Source of the DNA: Pontibacter litorisediminis
GTDB lineage: Bacteria > Bacteroidota > Bacteroidia > Cytophagales > Hymenobacteraceae
Direction: 5' to 3'
Length of the DNA: 64,000 bases
Assembly: GCF_029360645.1 (NCBI RefSeq)
Contig: NZ_JARDUA010000003.1
Coordinates: 496,001 to 560,000, forward strand
Positions within the stretch are counted from its first letter, which is position 1, and every line of letters starts with the position of its first letter. The position numbers and the translations under genes were made by a program. This document shows, one piece after another, positions 24,826 to 38,352 of this stretch. Under the pieces are notes generated by a model. It did no database searches. It had not been told where the DNA came from and worked only from the letters and a program-made list of their open reading frames with translations.

Positions 24826-27545
24826 ATTACTGGCTCGTCATTGGGGTGTCGTTTCTGTACCTGGCGCTGCTGTTCGGGCTGGCCAGCTGGGCGGAGCGCC
24901 GTTCGGCGGCAGGCCGGAGCTTTGTGGGCAACCCGTATGTCTACGCGCTCTCCATGGCCGTGTACTGCACCGCCTGGACCTATTATGGCAGCGTAGGCCG
25001 CGCCGCCACTTCGGGGCTGGAGTATCTGGCTATTTACATTGGCCCTACGCTGATGGCGCCGTTGTGGTGGGTGGTGCTGCGCAAGATCATCCGCATCTGC
25101 AAGGTGCAGCGCATCACGACCATCGCCGACTTTATCGCCTCCCGTTACGGCAAGAGCGTGGCCTTGGGCAGCCTGGTAACGCTGGTGTGCGTGCTGGGGA
25201 TCATCCCATACATCTCCATCCAACTGAAAGCCATCGCCAGCAGCCTGAGCATTCTGACCAACACAGCCATACAGCAGGAGAACTTCCCGGACACCTCCTT
25301 CTTTATAGCCGTGGGGCTGGGGCTGTTCACCATCGTGTATGGCACGCGCCATGTGGAGGCCACTGAGCGCCACGAGGGCATGGTGACAGCCATTGCCTTT
25401 GAGTCGGTGCTGAAGCTGGTGGTATTTCTGATGGCCGGCGTATTTGTGACGTACGGCGTCTTTAACGGCTTTGACGATGTGTTTGCCCGCGCCCAGGCAC
25501 TGCCGAACTTTGAGCGGTTGATGACCTTTAGCCGGGAGGGCGGCTTCGGCGAGTGGTTCTGGATGGTGTTCCTGTCGATGCTTGCCATCCTTTTCCTGCC
25601 GCGCCAGTTCCAGGTGGCGGTGGTGGAGAACGTGAACGAGCAGCACCTGAACAAGGCCATGTGGCTGTTCCCGCTGTACCTGTTTGCCATTAACATCTTT
25701 GTGCTGCCCATCGCGTTTGGCGGCGACCTGCTGTTTCCCGGCGGTGCAGTGGATGCCGATATGTTCGTGCTGGCCATTCCGCTGCGTGAGGGGCAAAACC
25801 TGCTGGCGCTCTTGGTGTACCTGGGCGGCTATTCGGCAGCCACCAGCATGGTGATTGTGGCCACCATTGCCCTGAGCGTGATGATGAGCAACAACCTGGT
25901 GATGCCGCTGATGATTGGCACGCCCTACTTCAAAGCCGCTAACCAGGATCGCCTGGCAAGAATCCTGCTTTACAGCCGCCGCCTTTGCATCATGCTGGTG
26001 CTGCTGCTGGCTTACCTGTACTACAAAGCCGTGGCCGAGTATTACTCGCTGGTGGAGGTAGGGCTGGTGTCGTTTGCAGCAGTGGCACAGTTTGCCCCTG
26101 CCATTATTGGCGGCATTTTCTGGAAGGAAGGTAGCAAAGCAGGCGCACTGGCAGGCATCGTAGTGGGCTCCATACTTTGGTTTTATACGTTGGTGGTGCC
26201 CTCCATGGTGGGTGTGGGCATGCTGCCAGCCAGCGTGGTAAGCCAGGGGCCTTTTGGCCTGGAGTGGCTCAAGCCGTTCCAGCTGTTCGGCTTACAGGGG
26301 ATGGGCTATATATCGCACGCCATGTTCTGGACCATGTTTCTGAACACCGGGCTCTATATCGGCGCATCGCTGTTGAGCCGGCAAACCTCGCAGGAGTGTA
26401 ACCAGGCCGAGGTGTTCGTGGATATTTTCCGCTATTCCACCGTGTACGAGTCCTCTATCGTCTGGAAGGGGACGGCTTACCTGCCAGACATCAAGTCGCT
26501 GCTGGTAAGCTTCCTGGGGGAGCAGCGCACGGAGAAGGCCCTGAAATCCTATCGCAAAAAATACCCCGCACCGGAGGATGCCACCGGCAAGGCCGACCCG
26601 AAGCTGGTGACCTATGCTGAGAAGCTGCTGGCCGGGGTAATCGGTTCCTCCTCGGCACGCATCATGGTGGCCTCGGTAGTGAAGGAAGAAGAGATAAGTA
26701 TAGATGAGGTGTTGGGCATCCTGCGGGAGTCGCAGCAACTGATAAGTATAAATAACGAGCTGCGGCGCAAGTCGCTGGAGCTGCGCCGGGCCACCGAGCA
26801 GCTGCGCACGGCCAACGAGCGCCTGAAGCACCACGACGAGCTGAAGGACGAGTTCCTGTCCTCGGTAACGCACGAGCTGCGCACGCCGCTCACCTCTATC
26901 CGGGCTTTATCCGAGATTCTCTACGACAACCCGGACATGGAGCGGGAGGACCAGGAGCATTTTCTGCACACCATCGTGAAGGAGTCGGAGCGGCTGACGC
27001 GGCTGATCACGCAGGTGCTGGACCTGGAGCGCTTTGAAAGCGGCCGCCAGAAACTAAGCCTGGAGCCCCTGCAACTGAAGGAGGTGATCGCCGAGGCAGT
27101 GGAAGCGCTCGAGCAGCTGGTGCAGGAGAAAGACATAGCCCTGGTGGTGGATGTGCAGCACAGCTTGCCAAGTATACATGCCGACCGAGACCGCCTGATG
27201 CAGGTGCTGGTGAACCTCATCTCCAACGCCATCAAGTTCTGCAACCCTGAGCAGGGTAAGATCATCATATCGGCCTATTACATCGACGGCGACGTGAAGG
27301 TGAATGTGGTGGACAACGGCAAGGGCATAGACCAGGAAAGCCAGAAACAGATTTTTGACAAGTTTTACCAGGCCCGCAACCAGAACATCCGCAAGCCGGA
27401 GGGCAGCGGGCTGGGGCTGGCCATCAGCAAAAAGATAATTGAGTCGCACCAGGGGCGGCTGTGGGTGGAGAGTGAGCCGGGGAAAGGGGCTAAGTTCTCG
27501 TTTACCCTGCCCTTAAAAGTAACGGCCCCGGCCGCTAAAGTATAA
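24822..27545 (+). CDS. SLC5 transporter-histidine kinase fusion (CbrA/CrbS-like)
   Basis: 907-aa hybrid sensor. Residues 1-510 form about 13 membrane helices of the sodium/solute symporter fold. A linker of about 110 residues (about 530-640) lies in the position of a STAC domain, followed by a coiled coil (NELRRKSLELRRATEQL). Then come the HisKA domain with phospho-acceptor His684 in SVTHELRTPLTS and a HATPase_c domain with NLISNAIKFCNP, DNGKGID and GSGLGLAISKK. CrbS/CbrA proteins of this architecture control acetate or amino-acid use in Vibrio and Pseudomonas. The neighbouring acyl-CoA synthetase genes suggest an acetate/propionate sensor here. Confidence 0.92.
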   Translation: MNYWLVIGVSFLYLALLFGLASWAERRSAAGRSFVGNPYVYALSMAVYCTAWTYYGSVGRAATSGLEYLAIYIGPTLMAPLWWVVLRKIIRICKVQRITTIADFIASRYGKSVALGSLVTLVCVLGIIPYISIQLKAIASSLSILTNTAIQQENFPDTSFFIAVGLGLFTIVYGTRHVEATERHEGMVTAIAFESVLKLVVFLMAGVFVTYGVFNGFDDVFARAQALPNFERLMTFSREGGFGEWFWMVFLSMLAILFLPRQFQVAVVENVNEQHLNKAMWLFPLYLFAINIFVLPIAFGGDLLFPGGAVDADMFVLAIPLREGQNLLALLVYLGGYSAATSMVIVATIALSVMMSNNLVMPLMIGTPYFKAANQDRLARILLYSRRLCIMLVLLLAYLYYKAVAEYYSLVEVGLVSFAAVAQFAPAIIGGIFWKEGSKAGALAGIVVGSILWFYTLVVPSMVGVGMLPASVVSQGPFGLEWLKPFQLFGLQGMGYISHAMFWTMFLNTGLYIGASLLSRQTSQECNQAEVFVDIFRYSTVYESSIVWKGTAYLPDIKSLLVSFLGEQRTEKALKSYRKKYPAPEDATGKADPKLVTYAEKLLAGVIGSSSARIMVASVVKEEEISIDEVLGILRESQQLISINNELRRKSLELRRATEQLRTANERLKHHDELKDEFLSSVTHELRTPLTSIRALSEILYDNPDMEREDQEHFLHTIVKESERLTRLITQVLDLERFESGRQKLSLEPLQLKEVIAEAVEALEQLVQEKDIALVVDVQHSLPSIHADRDRLMQVLVNLISNAIKFCNPEQGKIIISAYYIDGDVKVNVVDNGKGIDQESQKQIFDKFYQARNQNIRKPEGSGLGLAISKKIIESHQGRLWVESEPGKGAKFSFTLPLKVTAPAAKV

Positions 27546-27549
27546 AACG

Positions 27550-27933
27550 ATGAGTAAAGTAAAAGAGAAGCTGAAGGTGTTGGTGGTGGATGACGAGCCC
27601 AGCATACTGATGCCGCTGGAGTTCCTGATGCGCAAGAACGGCTATCAGGTGTTTATCGCCCGTAATGGTACGGAGGCCATTGAGAGCGTGAACCGGGAGC
27701 TGCCGGCGGTGGTGGTGCTGGACATCATGATGCCCGACGTGGATGGCTATGAAGTATGCCGCCACATCCGGGAGAAAAAAGAAATGGATGGGGCCAAAGT
27801 GATCTTCCTGAGCGCCAAAACCAAGGACGCAGACATCCAGAGAGGCTACGCCGTGGGGGCAGACCTGTACATCCCCAAGCCTTTCTCCACGCGTTTCTTG
27901 ATGGAGAAGATCAAGGACCTGACGGCAAGTTGA
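27550..27933 (+). CDS. Receiver-only response regulator
   Basis: 127-aa CheY-like receiver with acidic pair Asp14/Asp15, phospho-acceptor Asp58 in VVVLDIMMPD, Ser88 and Lys110. The chain ends at the last receiver helix, so there is no DNA-binding output domain. It lies 4 bp after the kinase and must be its cognate partner. In the Vibrio/Pseudomonas CrbS-CrbR pair the regulator carries a LuxR-type HTH, so output here must go through another protein or a protein-protein contact. Confidence 0.9.
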   Translation: MSKVKEKLKVLVVDDEPSILMPLEFLMRKNGYQVFIARNGTEAIESVNRELPAVVVLDIMMPDVDGYEVCRHIREKKEMDGAKVIFLSAKTKDADIQRGYAVGADLYIPKPFSTRFLMEKIKDLTAS

Positions 27934-27957
27934 TGAAAACCTAAAATACTGGAACTT

Positions 27958-31809
<3,852 letters not shown>

Positions 31810-31838
31810 GCGAAGTTTAAGATGAATTTTTAATAGAT

Positions 31839-31874
31839 AAAGCCCTGTAGCAGCTGCTACAGGGCTTTTCTGTG
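31839..31874. terminator. Palindromic terminator after the acyl-CoA synthetase
   Basis: Positions 31839-31853 and 31854-31868 are exact reverse complements (core AGCCCTGTAGCAG), followed by TTTT and little else. It closes the symporter-kinase-synthetase transcript. Confidence 0.85.
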
Positions 31875-31959
31875 CCATGACATTACTGGGCGCTGTACCC
31901 GCATGTTACAAACCCGTGGTTAGAGAGTTGCCAAAGGAGGAGATGCTGCCGTACCGGGT

Positions 31960-32430
31960 CCAACCATCCCTGCCCCTCCTTTCCCAAGGTGGGGAGCCTA
32001 AAGCTGTCACTGCTCAAGTATAAATTTCATGGCAGTCGGGGTAGTGTCAGCAGAAGTATCAACCCACCCCTAGCCCCTCCGAGGAGGGGAATTTGGCTGA
32101 AGCTCCATCAGCAGTGGTTATCGAACTAGAACCCAGTCTTTGGGTTGAGCGCCTTCTAGATTTCCGGTGCCTGAAAGGCATTGCGACGTCAGGAGCAAAG
32201 GAAATGTAGACAGCGCGATGCCCGAAGACGAGCCCTCTCGGGCTAGAGAGCAGAAAGTATACTATGAAACGAGCAGGTTCTAAGGCTGAGGATGAACGGC
32301 AGCTAGCAAGGATAGCTTGCTTCCTGTGGCAGAAAGCAGCAGCTAAGAGCGGCACAAGCGGACGCTTGCGCCAGGAAGCATAAAGTACAGCCAAGGCATA
32401 AAGTATGGCTTTTCAAGCCAGTCGAGTCTC
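31960..32430 (+). repeat. Dispersed intergenic element, copy C
   Basis: Third and longest copy of the family. The C-rich CAACC...CCCCTCC tract appears twice (near 31960 and 32060). Then come AGCTCCATCAGCAGTGGTTATCG in two parts, CCCAGTCTTTGGG (32132-32144), CAGCGCGATGCCCGA, AGCCCTCTCGGGCT (32231-32244), AGCTA/TAGCT (32301-32317) and CAAGCGGACGCTTG (32355-32368). A looser second CAGGCGGATGCTTG lies near 32510, and GAGTCTCAGACTC near 32424 is another small palindrome. It occupies the gap 31810-32599, in which I see no gene. Confidence 0.8.
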
Positions 32431-32599
32431 AGACTCAACATTATTAGTAAGTCACTAATGTAAAGATTTGCGCCAGGAAGAAGGCTATGAAAGAAGAGGG
32501 AAGGCACAGGCGGATGCTTGCACAGCATCAAGTTTAGCCATACCACCCCTTGCACTACAGCCACAAAACCCTTAACTTAAACAAGTATAAATCACCGCT

Positions 32600-34537
32600 A
32601 TGAAACCCTCCAACGCCATACAGGAACGGGTGCAGGAATTCCTCATCAAGTATCCGCCATTTAACCTGGTGAAGCCCGAAAAGCTGCAGCAACTGGCAGC
32701 GCAGGTGCGGGTGCTGTACGTAGAGCCGGAGCAGGTGCTGTTCTCGCAAGGCGACGAGGCACACCCCTACTTCTACATTGTGCGGCAAGGCTCGGTCAGG
32801 TTGGAGCAGCAGGATTCAAACGGCACCATGCGCCTGGTGGATGTATGTGATGAGGGAGATGTATTTGGTGCGCGTGCCCTGATCGCGAAGAAGAACTACT
32901 CCTCTACAGCCACCGCTGCCGAAGAAGCGCTGGTGTACGGGGTGCCGATCGCCCTGTTCGAGCCTATTCTGCACGAGAGCCCGGAGGTGGCTTTATACTT
33001 TGCTGCCGGCTTTGCGGCAGGGGCAACAGGCCAGTATGGCCGCATGCAGGAAACCAACGAGGCCCGCCGCGGACTAAAAGGCCAGCCGGGTTTGCCGCTG
33101 CCCCTGCACCTGGAGGATGTATTGACGGTAGACACCTCGCATGGCCTTATTGCCTGCCCACCCGAAACCTCGCTACGCCTGGCCGCCCAGATCATGAGCG
33201 ATAAAGAGTCCAGCTTTATGGTGGTGGTGGACGAGCACCAGAAGCCCTTGGGTATTCTGACTGACACTGACATGCGCAAGCGGGTAGTAGCGGGCCACAT
33301 CAGCATAGATGATCCCGTAACCGCCATTATGTCGAGGCCGGTGGTAACGGTAGGGCCTAACCCACACATGGCTGAGGCGCTGATTGCCATGATGCGCCAC
33401 CGGATAAAGCACCTCTGCATCACGGCCGACGGAAGTATAAACACAGCGGTGCAGGGCGTGGTAACGGAGCACGACCTGCTGCTGGCGCAGGGCAATAACC
33501 CGGCGGTGCTGGTGCAGGAAATCCGGCAGACCAAAAGTATAGACAACCTGCCCCCGCTGCGCAACCGGGCCGAAGAACTCTTGCACAAGTACCTGGAGCA
33601 GGAGGTGAACATCGCTTTCGTGGCCAACATCATCACCGAGATAAACGACGCGATCATCGTGCGGGCCCTGCAGCATGCCGAAAGCGTACTTGGCGAACCG
33701 CCGCTGCACTACTGCTGGCTTTCTATAGGCAGCGAAGGCCGCGAAGAGCAGCTGCTGCGCACCGACCAGGACAACGCCCTTGTGTTTGAGGACCAGCACG
33801 CCGCCGGGGAAAAAGAGGCGCAGGTATACTTCCTGAAGCTGGCGGCTATTGTGAACGAGGTACTGGAAAAGTGCGGCTTTGAGAAGTGCCCGGCCGATAT
33901 GATGGGCAGTAACATAAAGTGGTGCCAGCCGCTGCACACCTGGAAGCAGTATTTCTACTCCTGGATACACGAACCGACAGAGGAGGCCCTGCTTCATACT
34001 TCTATTTTCTTTGACTACCGCCCTGTGTACGGCGATGTTAAACTAGCCACGCAGCTGACCGACTATATTTACGAGCACATACAGCAGGAGCGGATTTTCC
34101 TGCCCTACCTGGCCAAGCACGCGCTGCAAAGCCCGCCGCCGCTTAGTTTCTTCCGTAACTTTATAATGGAGCGTGGCGGCGAGCACAAAGACCGGTTCGA
34201 TGTAAAGCTGCGCGCCATGACCCCGCTCGTAGATGCCGCCCGCGTGCTGACCCTGGATAACCGCATCGCCGGGCTGAATAACACCTTCAAGCGCTTCGAG
34301 AAACTGGCGGAGCTAGAGCCAAAGAATGCTGACTTGTACCGCGAGGCGGCCATGGCCTACGAGATCATGATGCGTTACCGTGCGCTGAACGGCCTGCGGA
34401 ACCACAACTCGGGCCGTTACCTGAACCCGCAGGAACTGAACAAGCTGGAGCGGCAAACGCTGCGCAATACCTTCAAACCCATTAGCGATGTACAGGAGCT
34501 GCTGCAGGTGCGTTTCCAACTTAGCTATTTAGGCTGA
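32600..34537 (+). CDS. cNMP-binding/CBS/DUF294 nucleotidyltransferase-like protein
   Basis: 645-aa multidomain signalling protein: a cyclic-nucleotide-binding-like domain (about 20-140, FSQGDEAHPYFYIVRQG), two CBS domains (about 185-310, with MVVVDEHQKPLGILTDTD), and a DUF294 nucleotidyltransferase-like domain (about 330-470). The last carries the motif GSEGREEQLLRTDQDNA. A helical DUF294 C-terminal domain (about 490-640) ends it. In Vibrio and Pseudomonas the same type of protein sits beside actP/acs and an exonuclease, as here. An AMP- or energy-sensing regulatory role in acetate metabolism is inference. Its stop overlaps the exonuclease start by one base. Confidence 0.9.
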   Translation: MKPSNAIQERVQEFLIKYPPFNLVKPEKLQQLAAQVRVLYVEPEQVLFSQGDEAHPYFYIVRQGSVRLEQQDSNGTMRLVDVCDEGDVFGARALIAKKNYSSTATAAEEALVYGVPIALFEPILHESPEVALYFAAGFAAGATGQYGRMQETNEARRGLKGQPGLPLPLHLEDVLTVDTSHGLIACPPETSLRLAAQIMSDKESSFMVVVDEHQKPLGILTDTDMRKRVVAGHISIDDPVTAIMSRPVVTVGPNPHMAEALIAMMRHRIKHLCITADGSINTAVQGVVTEHDLLLAQGNNPAVLVQEIRQTKSIDNLPPLRNRAEELLHKYLEQEVNIAFVANIITEINDAIIVRALQHAESVLGEPPLHYCWLSIGSEGREEQLLRTDQDNALVFEDQHAAGEKEAQVYFLKLAAIVNEVLEKCGFEKCPADMMGSNIKWCQPLHTWKQYFYSWIHEPTEEALLHTSIFFDYRPVYGDVKLATQLTDYIYEHIQQERIFLPYLAKHALQSPPPLSFFRNFIMERGGEHKDRFDVKLRAMTPLVDAARVLTLDNRIAGLNNTFKRFEKLAELEPKNADLYREAAMAYEIMMRYRALNGLRNHNSGRYLNPQELNKLERQTLRNTFKPISDVQELLQVRFQLSYLG

Positions 34538-35235
34538 TGCGGGATTGGCTGCGTAAAATTTTCGTCCCCAAACCCGTGGCTTCTCCCGAGGCCCCGGCTT
34601 TCTGGAAGAGCTATATCGAAAGTATAAATAACCTGCCAACCGCTGCCATACCATTTGCGGCGGCCGAGTTTGTAGTTTTTGATACGGAAACCACTGGTTT
34701 TGACACCAATGAGGACCGGGTGCTTTCCATTGGTGCGGTAAAGGTGCAGGGGCAGCAGGTGTTAGTGCAGGAGAGTTTCGAATGCGTGGTGCGGCAGGAG
34801 ATGGCAGCCGGAAACAAGAGCGCTGAGGTGCACGGGCTGCTGCGGAAACAGGTGGAGCAGGGGGTGCCGGAGCAGGAGGCGTTGCAGGCGTTTCTGGCGT
34901 ATATCGGGAACAGCATGCTGGTAGGGCATCACCTGAAGTATGACGCAAGTATGATTAACGGCATGATCCGGCGAAGCGGGATAGATGGGAAATTGCACAA
35001 CCGAAGTATAGACACTGCCCTATTAGCTAAGCGCCTGGAGCACGGCCGTCACCATGCAGGCAACCACAGCCACGCCGACTACACATTGGATGCGCTTATC
35101 CGCAGGTATAACCTCCCAACCGAAGCCCGCCACACTGCCTCCGGAGATGCTTTTATCACAGCCATACTTCTGCTCAAACTGCTGGCCTTGGCTAAGAAAC
35201 GGGGTATAACGACAGTAGGGGAGTTGGTGAGGTAG
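34537..35235 (+). CDS. DnaQ-like 3'-5' exonuclease
   Basis: 232-aa DEDD-family exonuclease resembling the epsilon subunit of DNA polymerase III. Motif I VFDTETTGFD carries Asp49 and Glu51. Motif II is GHHLKYDASM, and motif III is HTASGDAFITA near the end (DEDDh type). An N-terminal extension of about 40 residues precedes motif I. It is translationally coupled to the DUF294 gene, a pairing also known in Proteobacteria acetate clusters. Its role there is unclear. A diverged copy of its last 40 codons lies 1.5 kb downstream. Confidence 0.9.
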   Translation: MRDWLRKIFVPKPVASPEAPAFWKSYIESINNLPTAAIPFAAAEFVVFDTETTGFDTNEDRVLSIGAVKVQGQQVLVQESFECVVRQEMAAGNKSAEVHGLLRKQVEQGVPEQEALQAFLAYIGNSMLVGHHLKYDASMINGMIRRSGIDGKLHNRSIDTALLAKRLEHGRHHAGNHSHADYTLDALIRRYNLPTEARHTASGDAFITAILLLKLLALAKKRGITTVGELVR

Positions 35236-35583
35236 CCTGTTTGCCTGGGCAGTTATACTTATAGGCAAATTCCGGCGGTAAAATTGGAGATGCCGGTATG
35301 TTCCTATACTCCACAATCAACCCTGAACACAATGAAGTGATTTTTGAAGGCCTGAGGAAAAATGAATAAAACCAATAAAGCACACACTTGCTGCAGGTCC
35401 AACCTAGCCCACCGGCAGCACAAGGTTGTATAGAGCAGGGATCAGGTTATAGAACTGTACTGCTGTTTTGTTTATACATCAGCTGTTCATTACCTTGAGG
35501 TACTTAATAGAACTCCCTATACTTTTAAAAATAAAAGACCCTTAACACAAACGATATCATTTATGACCATTTTGCCCAACCTC
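35236..35583. other. 348-bp intergenic gap before GH43 gene
   Basis: A weak 7-bp stem (TTTGCCT 35240-35246 with AGGCAAA 35263-35269) lies just after the exonuclease stop. The rest is AT-rich toward the GH43 gene, with no exact TAnnTTTG box and no gene that I can support. Confidence 0.5.
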
Positions 35584-36609
35584 ATGAAACGGAACAGGAT
35601 ACTTGTGCTCGTTCTGCTTTTCAGCTGTTTAACTAGCGCTGCTTTTTCACAACGAACGGCTTCTCCGAAAGCTTCGCCTCATAAAAGCCAGTCAGCTAAA
35701 AAGACGGCCGGCAATCCTGTTTTCCCTGGTTGGTATGCCGATCCGGAGGGAATTATCTTCGGCAAGGAATACTGGGTTTACCCTACCTATTCAGCACCTT
35801 ATGAAGAGCAGGTGTTTATGGATGCCTTTTCATCTCCGGATCTGGTTAACTGGACGAAGCATGAGCGCATCATTGATACGGCAAGTATAAAGTGGGCGAA
35901 CCGCGCGATGTGGGCTCCTGCTGTTATCGAGAAAGATAAAAAATACTACTTGTTTTTTGGAGCCAACGATATACAGAGCGACAATGAAAAAGGCGGTATA
36001 GGGGTAGCCGTCGCTGACAAGCCTTCCGGCCCCTTCAAAGACCATCTCGGCAAGCCGCTCATCGACAAGTTCCACAACGGGGCGCAGCCGATAGACCAGT
36101 TCGTTTTCAAAGATAAAGATGGGCAGTACTATATGTTCTATGGCGGCTGGAGGCATTGTAACGTGGCCAAGCTGAATGACGATTTCACCGGCTTTGTGCC
36201 TTTTGAAGATGGTACTATTTTTAAAGAAGTTACGCCCGAAGGCTATGTGGAGGGGCCGTTTATGTTCCTGCGGGGCGGCAAATATTACTTTATGTGGTCG
36301 GAAGGTGGCTGGGGCGGACCTGATTACCGCGTGGCATACGCCATGGCGGATTCTCCGCTAGGTCCTTTCAAGCGCATCGATACCATTCTGGAGCAAGACC
36401 CGGCAGTTGCCACAGGGGCAGGGCACCATTCAGTTATACATAACAGCAAAAAAGACCTGTGGTACATCGTTTACCATAGAAGGCCGTTGGGTGAGACCGA
36501 TGCCAACCACCGCGTTACTTGTGTTGATGAAATGACATTTGATGAAAACGGACGGATCAAACCTGTCAAGATCACGATGGAAGGGGTGTCGCCACAACGT
36601 GTCAAATAA
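35584..36609 (+). CDS. GH43-like secreted glycoside hydrolase
   Basis: 341 aa from the ATG at 35584, where a signal peptide begins (RNRILVLVLLFSCLTSAAFS); an ATG at 35563 is less likely. It has the five-bladed propeller pattern of glycoside hydrolase family 43, which cleaves arabinose/xylose-containing glycans: YADPE with the catalytic-base Asp53, MWAPAV in the second blade, IDQFVF, and YVEGPF with the probable acid Glu. Exact substrate is unknown. No sugar transporter or regulator adjoins it. It lies between the exonuclease gene and a decayed copy of that gene's 3' end, which suggests local rearrangement. Confidence 0.85.
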   Translation: MKRNRILVLVLLFSCLTSAAFSQRTASPKASPHKSQSAKKTAGNPVFPGWYADPEGIIFGKEYWVYPTYSAPYEEQVFMDAFSSPDLVNWTKHERIIDTASIKWANRAMWAPAVIEKDKKYYLFFGANDIQSDNEKGGIGVAVADKPSGPFKDHLGKPLIDKFHNGAQPIDQFVFKDKDGQYYMFYGGWRHCNVAKLNDDFTGFVPFEDGTIFKEVTPEGYVEGPFMFLRGGKYYFMWSEGGWGGPDYRVAYAMADSPLGPFKRIDTILEQDPAVATGAGHHSVIHNSKKDLWYIVYHRRPLGETDANHRVTCVDEMTFDENGRIKPVKITMEGVSPQRVK

Positions 36610-36732
36610 GGAGCTGTTTTTGTGCTATCCTGTTGGTTTCGGATCCGCATGCTCCGGCGTAGCGGTTTATAGGGCAGCCTACTCAACCAAGGTATAAGCA
36701 CCGTCCAAAAGACTTAGCCCTCAAGCCAATAA

Positions 36733-36866
36733 TATAACCTGCCTATTGAAGCCTGCCACACCGTCCCCAGCAATGCTTTTACTACAGCTACAGCCATACT
36801 TTCGCTAAAGCTGTTGGGCCTGCGAAGGAACGGAGGGTAAAGACGGTGGGGGAGTTGGTGAGATAG
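36733..36866 (+). pseudogene. Decayed copy of the exonuclease gene 3' end
   Basis: Read from 36733 the frame gives YNLPIEACHTVPSNAF and then AILSLKLLGL. This lines up with YNLPTEARHTASGDAF and AILLLKLLAL at the end of the exonuclease at 34537-35235. The copy has a 6-bp insertion, a shift near 36830 and an early stop, yet keeps the final GGGGAGTTGGTGAG and TAG. Only about the last 43 codons are recognisable. The flanking gap 36610-36967 holds nothing else I can name. Confidence 0.8.
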
Positions 36867-36967
36867 GGGTGTTAGTTAAACAACTACAGTTAGCTGTGGA
36901 TATTTACCAAAAAGCATGTATTTATTACGTTTATTTCCAGTTAAGCTTCATTAAAAAAACATCATTA

Positions 36968-37684
36968 ATGATAGATAGAATATTATTCTGGTTTTATGAC
37001 GGAGAAGATAGCCTTTATAAGTATACCAAGCGATTTGGACCTTTGGCCATGCTCTTAACTAGGTTACTAAACGAAACATATGAAGGAAAGAAAATAAAGT
37101 TTCTCAACCTTAAATTCTATACACAAAAGTCATATGAAGTAAATGAACAGACGGAGCTAAACTACACCCACAGCTATGGGGGGCATGTTCACCATAGCGC
37201 CTTATTCAACAGGACAGAATTTGAAGCTTTAGCTCTCCCAGAACAAAAGCGACTACTTTGGAAGAGAGCGCGTCAGGTATTAAATGTAGTTGCACGAGAC
37301 ACAAAAAATACTTCCTTGGATATTAGCGCAAGTACAGCTTATAATAAAGGAATAGAAATGGGACTTGACGAGGACTTTGTTATAAGAAGCGCAAGTTTTC
37401 AAATTCATAGTCTCTCAATTAAAGTTAGCATTTGGGCGCGCTTTGTTGGTGACAGAGTTTCTGCAGTACTAAATGTGCACTCAGACGATGAATTAATCCT
37501 GCAAGACGAAATAGATAGTACTGATGCTGATAATGAATTCTTCTACACTATCTACAAGAGGATTGAACTTGATAAGAATAATAACGTCCTAATCAAAGGA
37601 CATTATAGCGTTGATTATTTGCCAATGACTGTACCCTTTGGAGACAAATTAAAACAAAGTAGTTTAACCACACCTTTACGGTAG
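36968..37684 (+). CDS. AT-rich orphan protein
   Basis: 238 aa from the ATG at 36968 (an in-frame start at 36869 would add 33 residues overlapping AT-rich spacer). No signal peptide or membrane helix is obvious, and I recognise no domain. The middle has charged helices (LPEQKRLLWKRARQVLNVVARD) and the C-terminal half alternates strands. Codon use is clearly richer in A/T than in all neighbours except the SusCD region, suggesting recent acquisition. It directly follows the exonuclease remnant. Confidence 0.6.
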   Translation: MIDRILFWFYDGEDSLYKYTKRFGPLAMLLTRLLNETYEGKKIKFLNLKFYTQKSYEVNEQTELNYTHSYGGHVHHSALFNRTEFEALALPEQKRLLWKRARQVLNVVARDTKNTSLDISASTAYNKGIEMGLDEDFVIRSASFQIHSLSIKVSIWARFVGDRVSAVLNVHSDDELILQDEIDSTDADNEFFYTIYKRIELDKNNNVLIKGHYSVDYLPMTVPFGDKLKQSSLTTPLR

Positions 37685-37732
37685 CTGCACCAGCGCAAAG
37701 CACAACCCGTTATCATAAAAACAACCCAAAAC

Positions 37733-38113
37733 ATGCCAAGAACAGCATTTACAGCAGAAGGGGCAGTAGCCGTAGGCCCGTACGCACACGCCGTGGAGGC
37801 TGGGGATCTAGTGTTCCTGTCCGGGCAAACGCCTATTGACGCCGCAACCGGAAAACTCGTGGAAGGCGACATTGCTGCCCAAACAGAGCAATGCTTTAAA
37901 AACCTCTTTCAGGTGCTCACTGCGGCAGGCCTCACACCGGATCATGTGGTGAAGGTGAATGTGTTCCTGACCGATATGGCCAATTTCGCAGCCATGAACG
38001 CTGTATACGAAAAGCAATTTACCGCTCCTTACCCTGCCCGCACCACCATAGGCGTAGCCTCGCTACCCTTAGGCGCGCAGGTAGAGTTAGAGATGATTGC
38101 CAGGAGAAGCTAG
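37733..38113 (+). CDS. ridA: RidA family reactive imine/enamine deaminase
   Basis: 126-aa Rid/YjgF protein, expected to hydrolyse reactive 2-aminoacrylate-type enamines/imines formed by PLP enzymes, in the cytoplasm. Family patterns GPYAHAVEAGDLVFLSGQ, AGLTPDHVVKVNVFLTDM and the substrate-binding Arg in YPARTTIG are present; the end VELEMIARR is typical. It stands alone after the orphan gene; ilvE, whose pathway it classically protects, is 6 kb downstream but not adjacent. Confidence 0.94.
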   Translation: MPRTAFTAEGAVAVGPYAHAVEAGDLVFLSGQTPIDAATGKLVEGDIAAQTEQCFKNLFQVLTAAGLTPDHVVKVNVFLTDMANFAAMNAVYEKQFTAPYPARTTIGVASLPLGAQVELEMIARRS

Positions 38114-38352
38114 TATTAAATATACTTTTGCCAGTCCTGCTTCAGCTTAGCAGCCTTTCCAGGTATCCTTATCCAGAACCCCACCTGCTTTGGGCTTGAT
38201 AGTTCGAGTAAAAACCTGTTTAAGAGGTTAAGAAATACCAGATGAAACTTTCAGACTTCCAAGCCCGAAAGCACATGCCAAAGGAAACCTGCTCGGCGGC
38301 CGCGGCATTACTACAAGGCGCAAATCTCCTGTATCCATACGGCAAAACCCCC

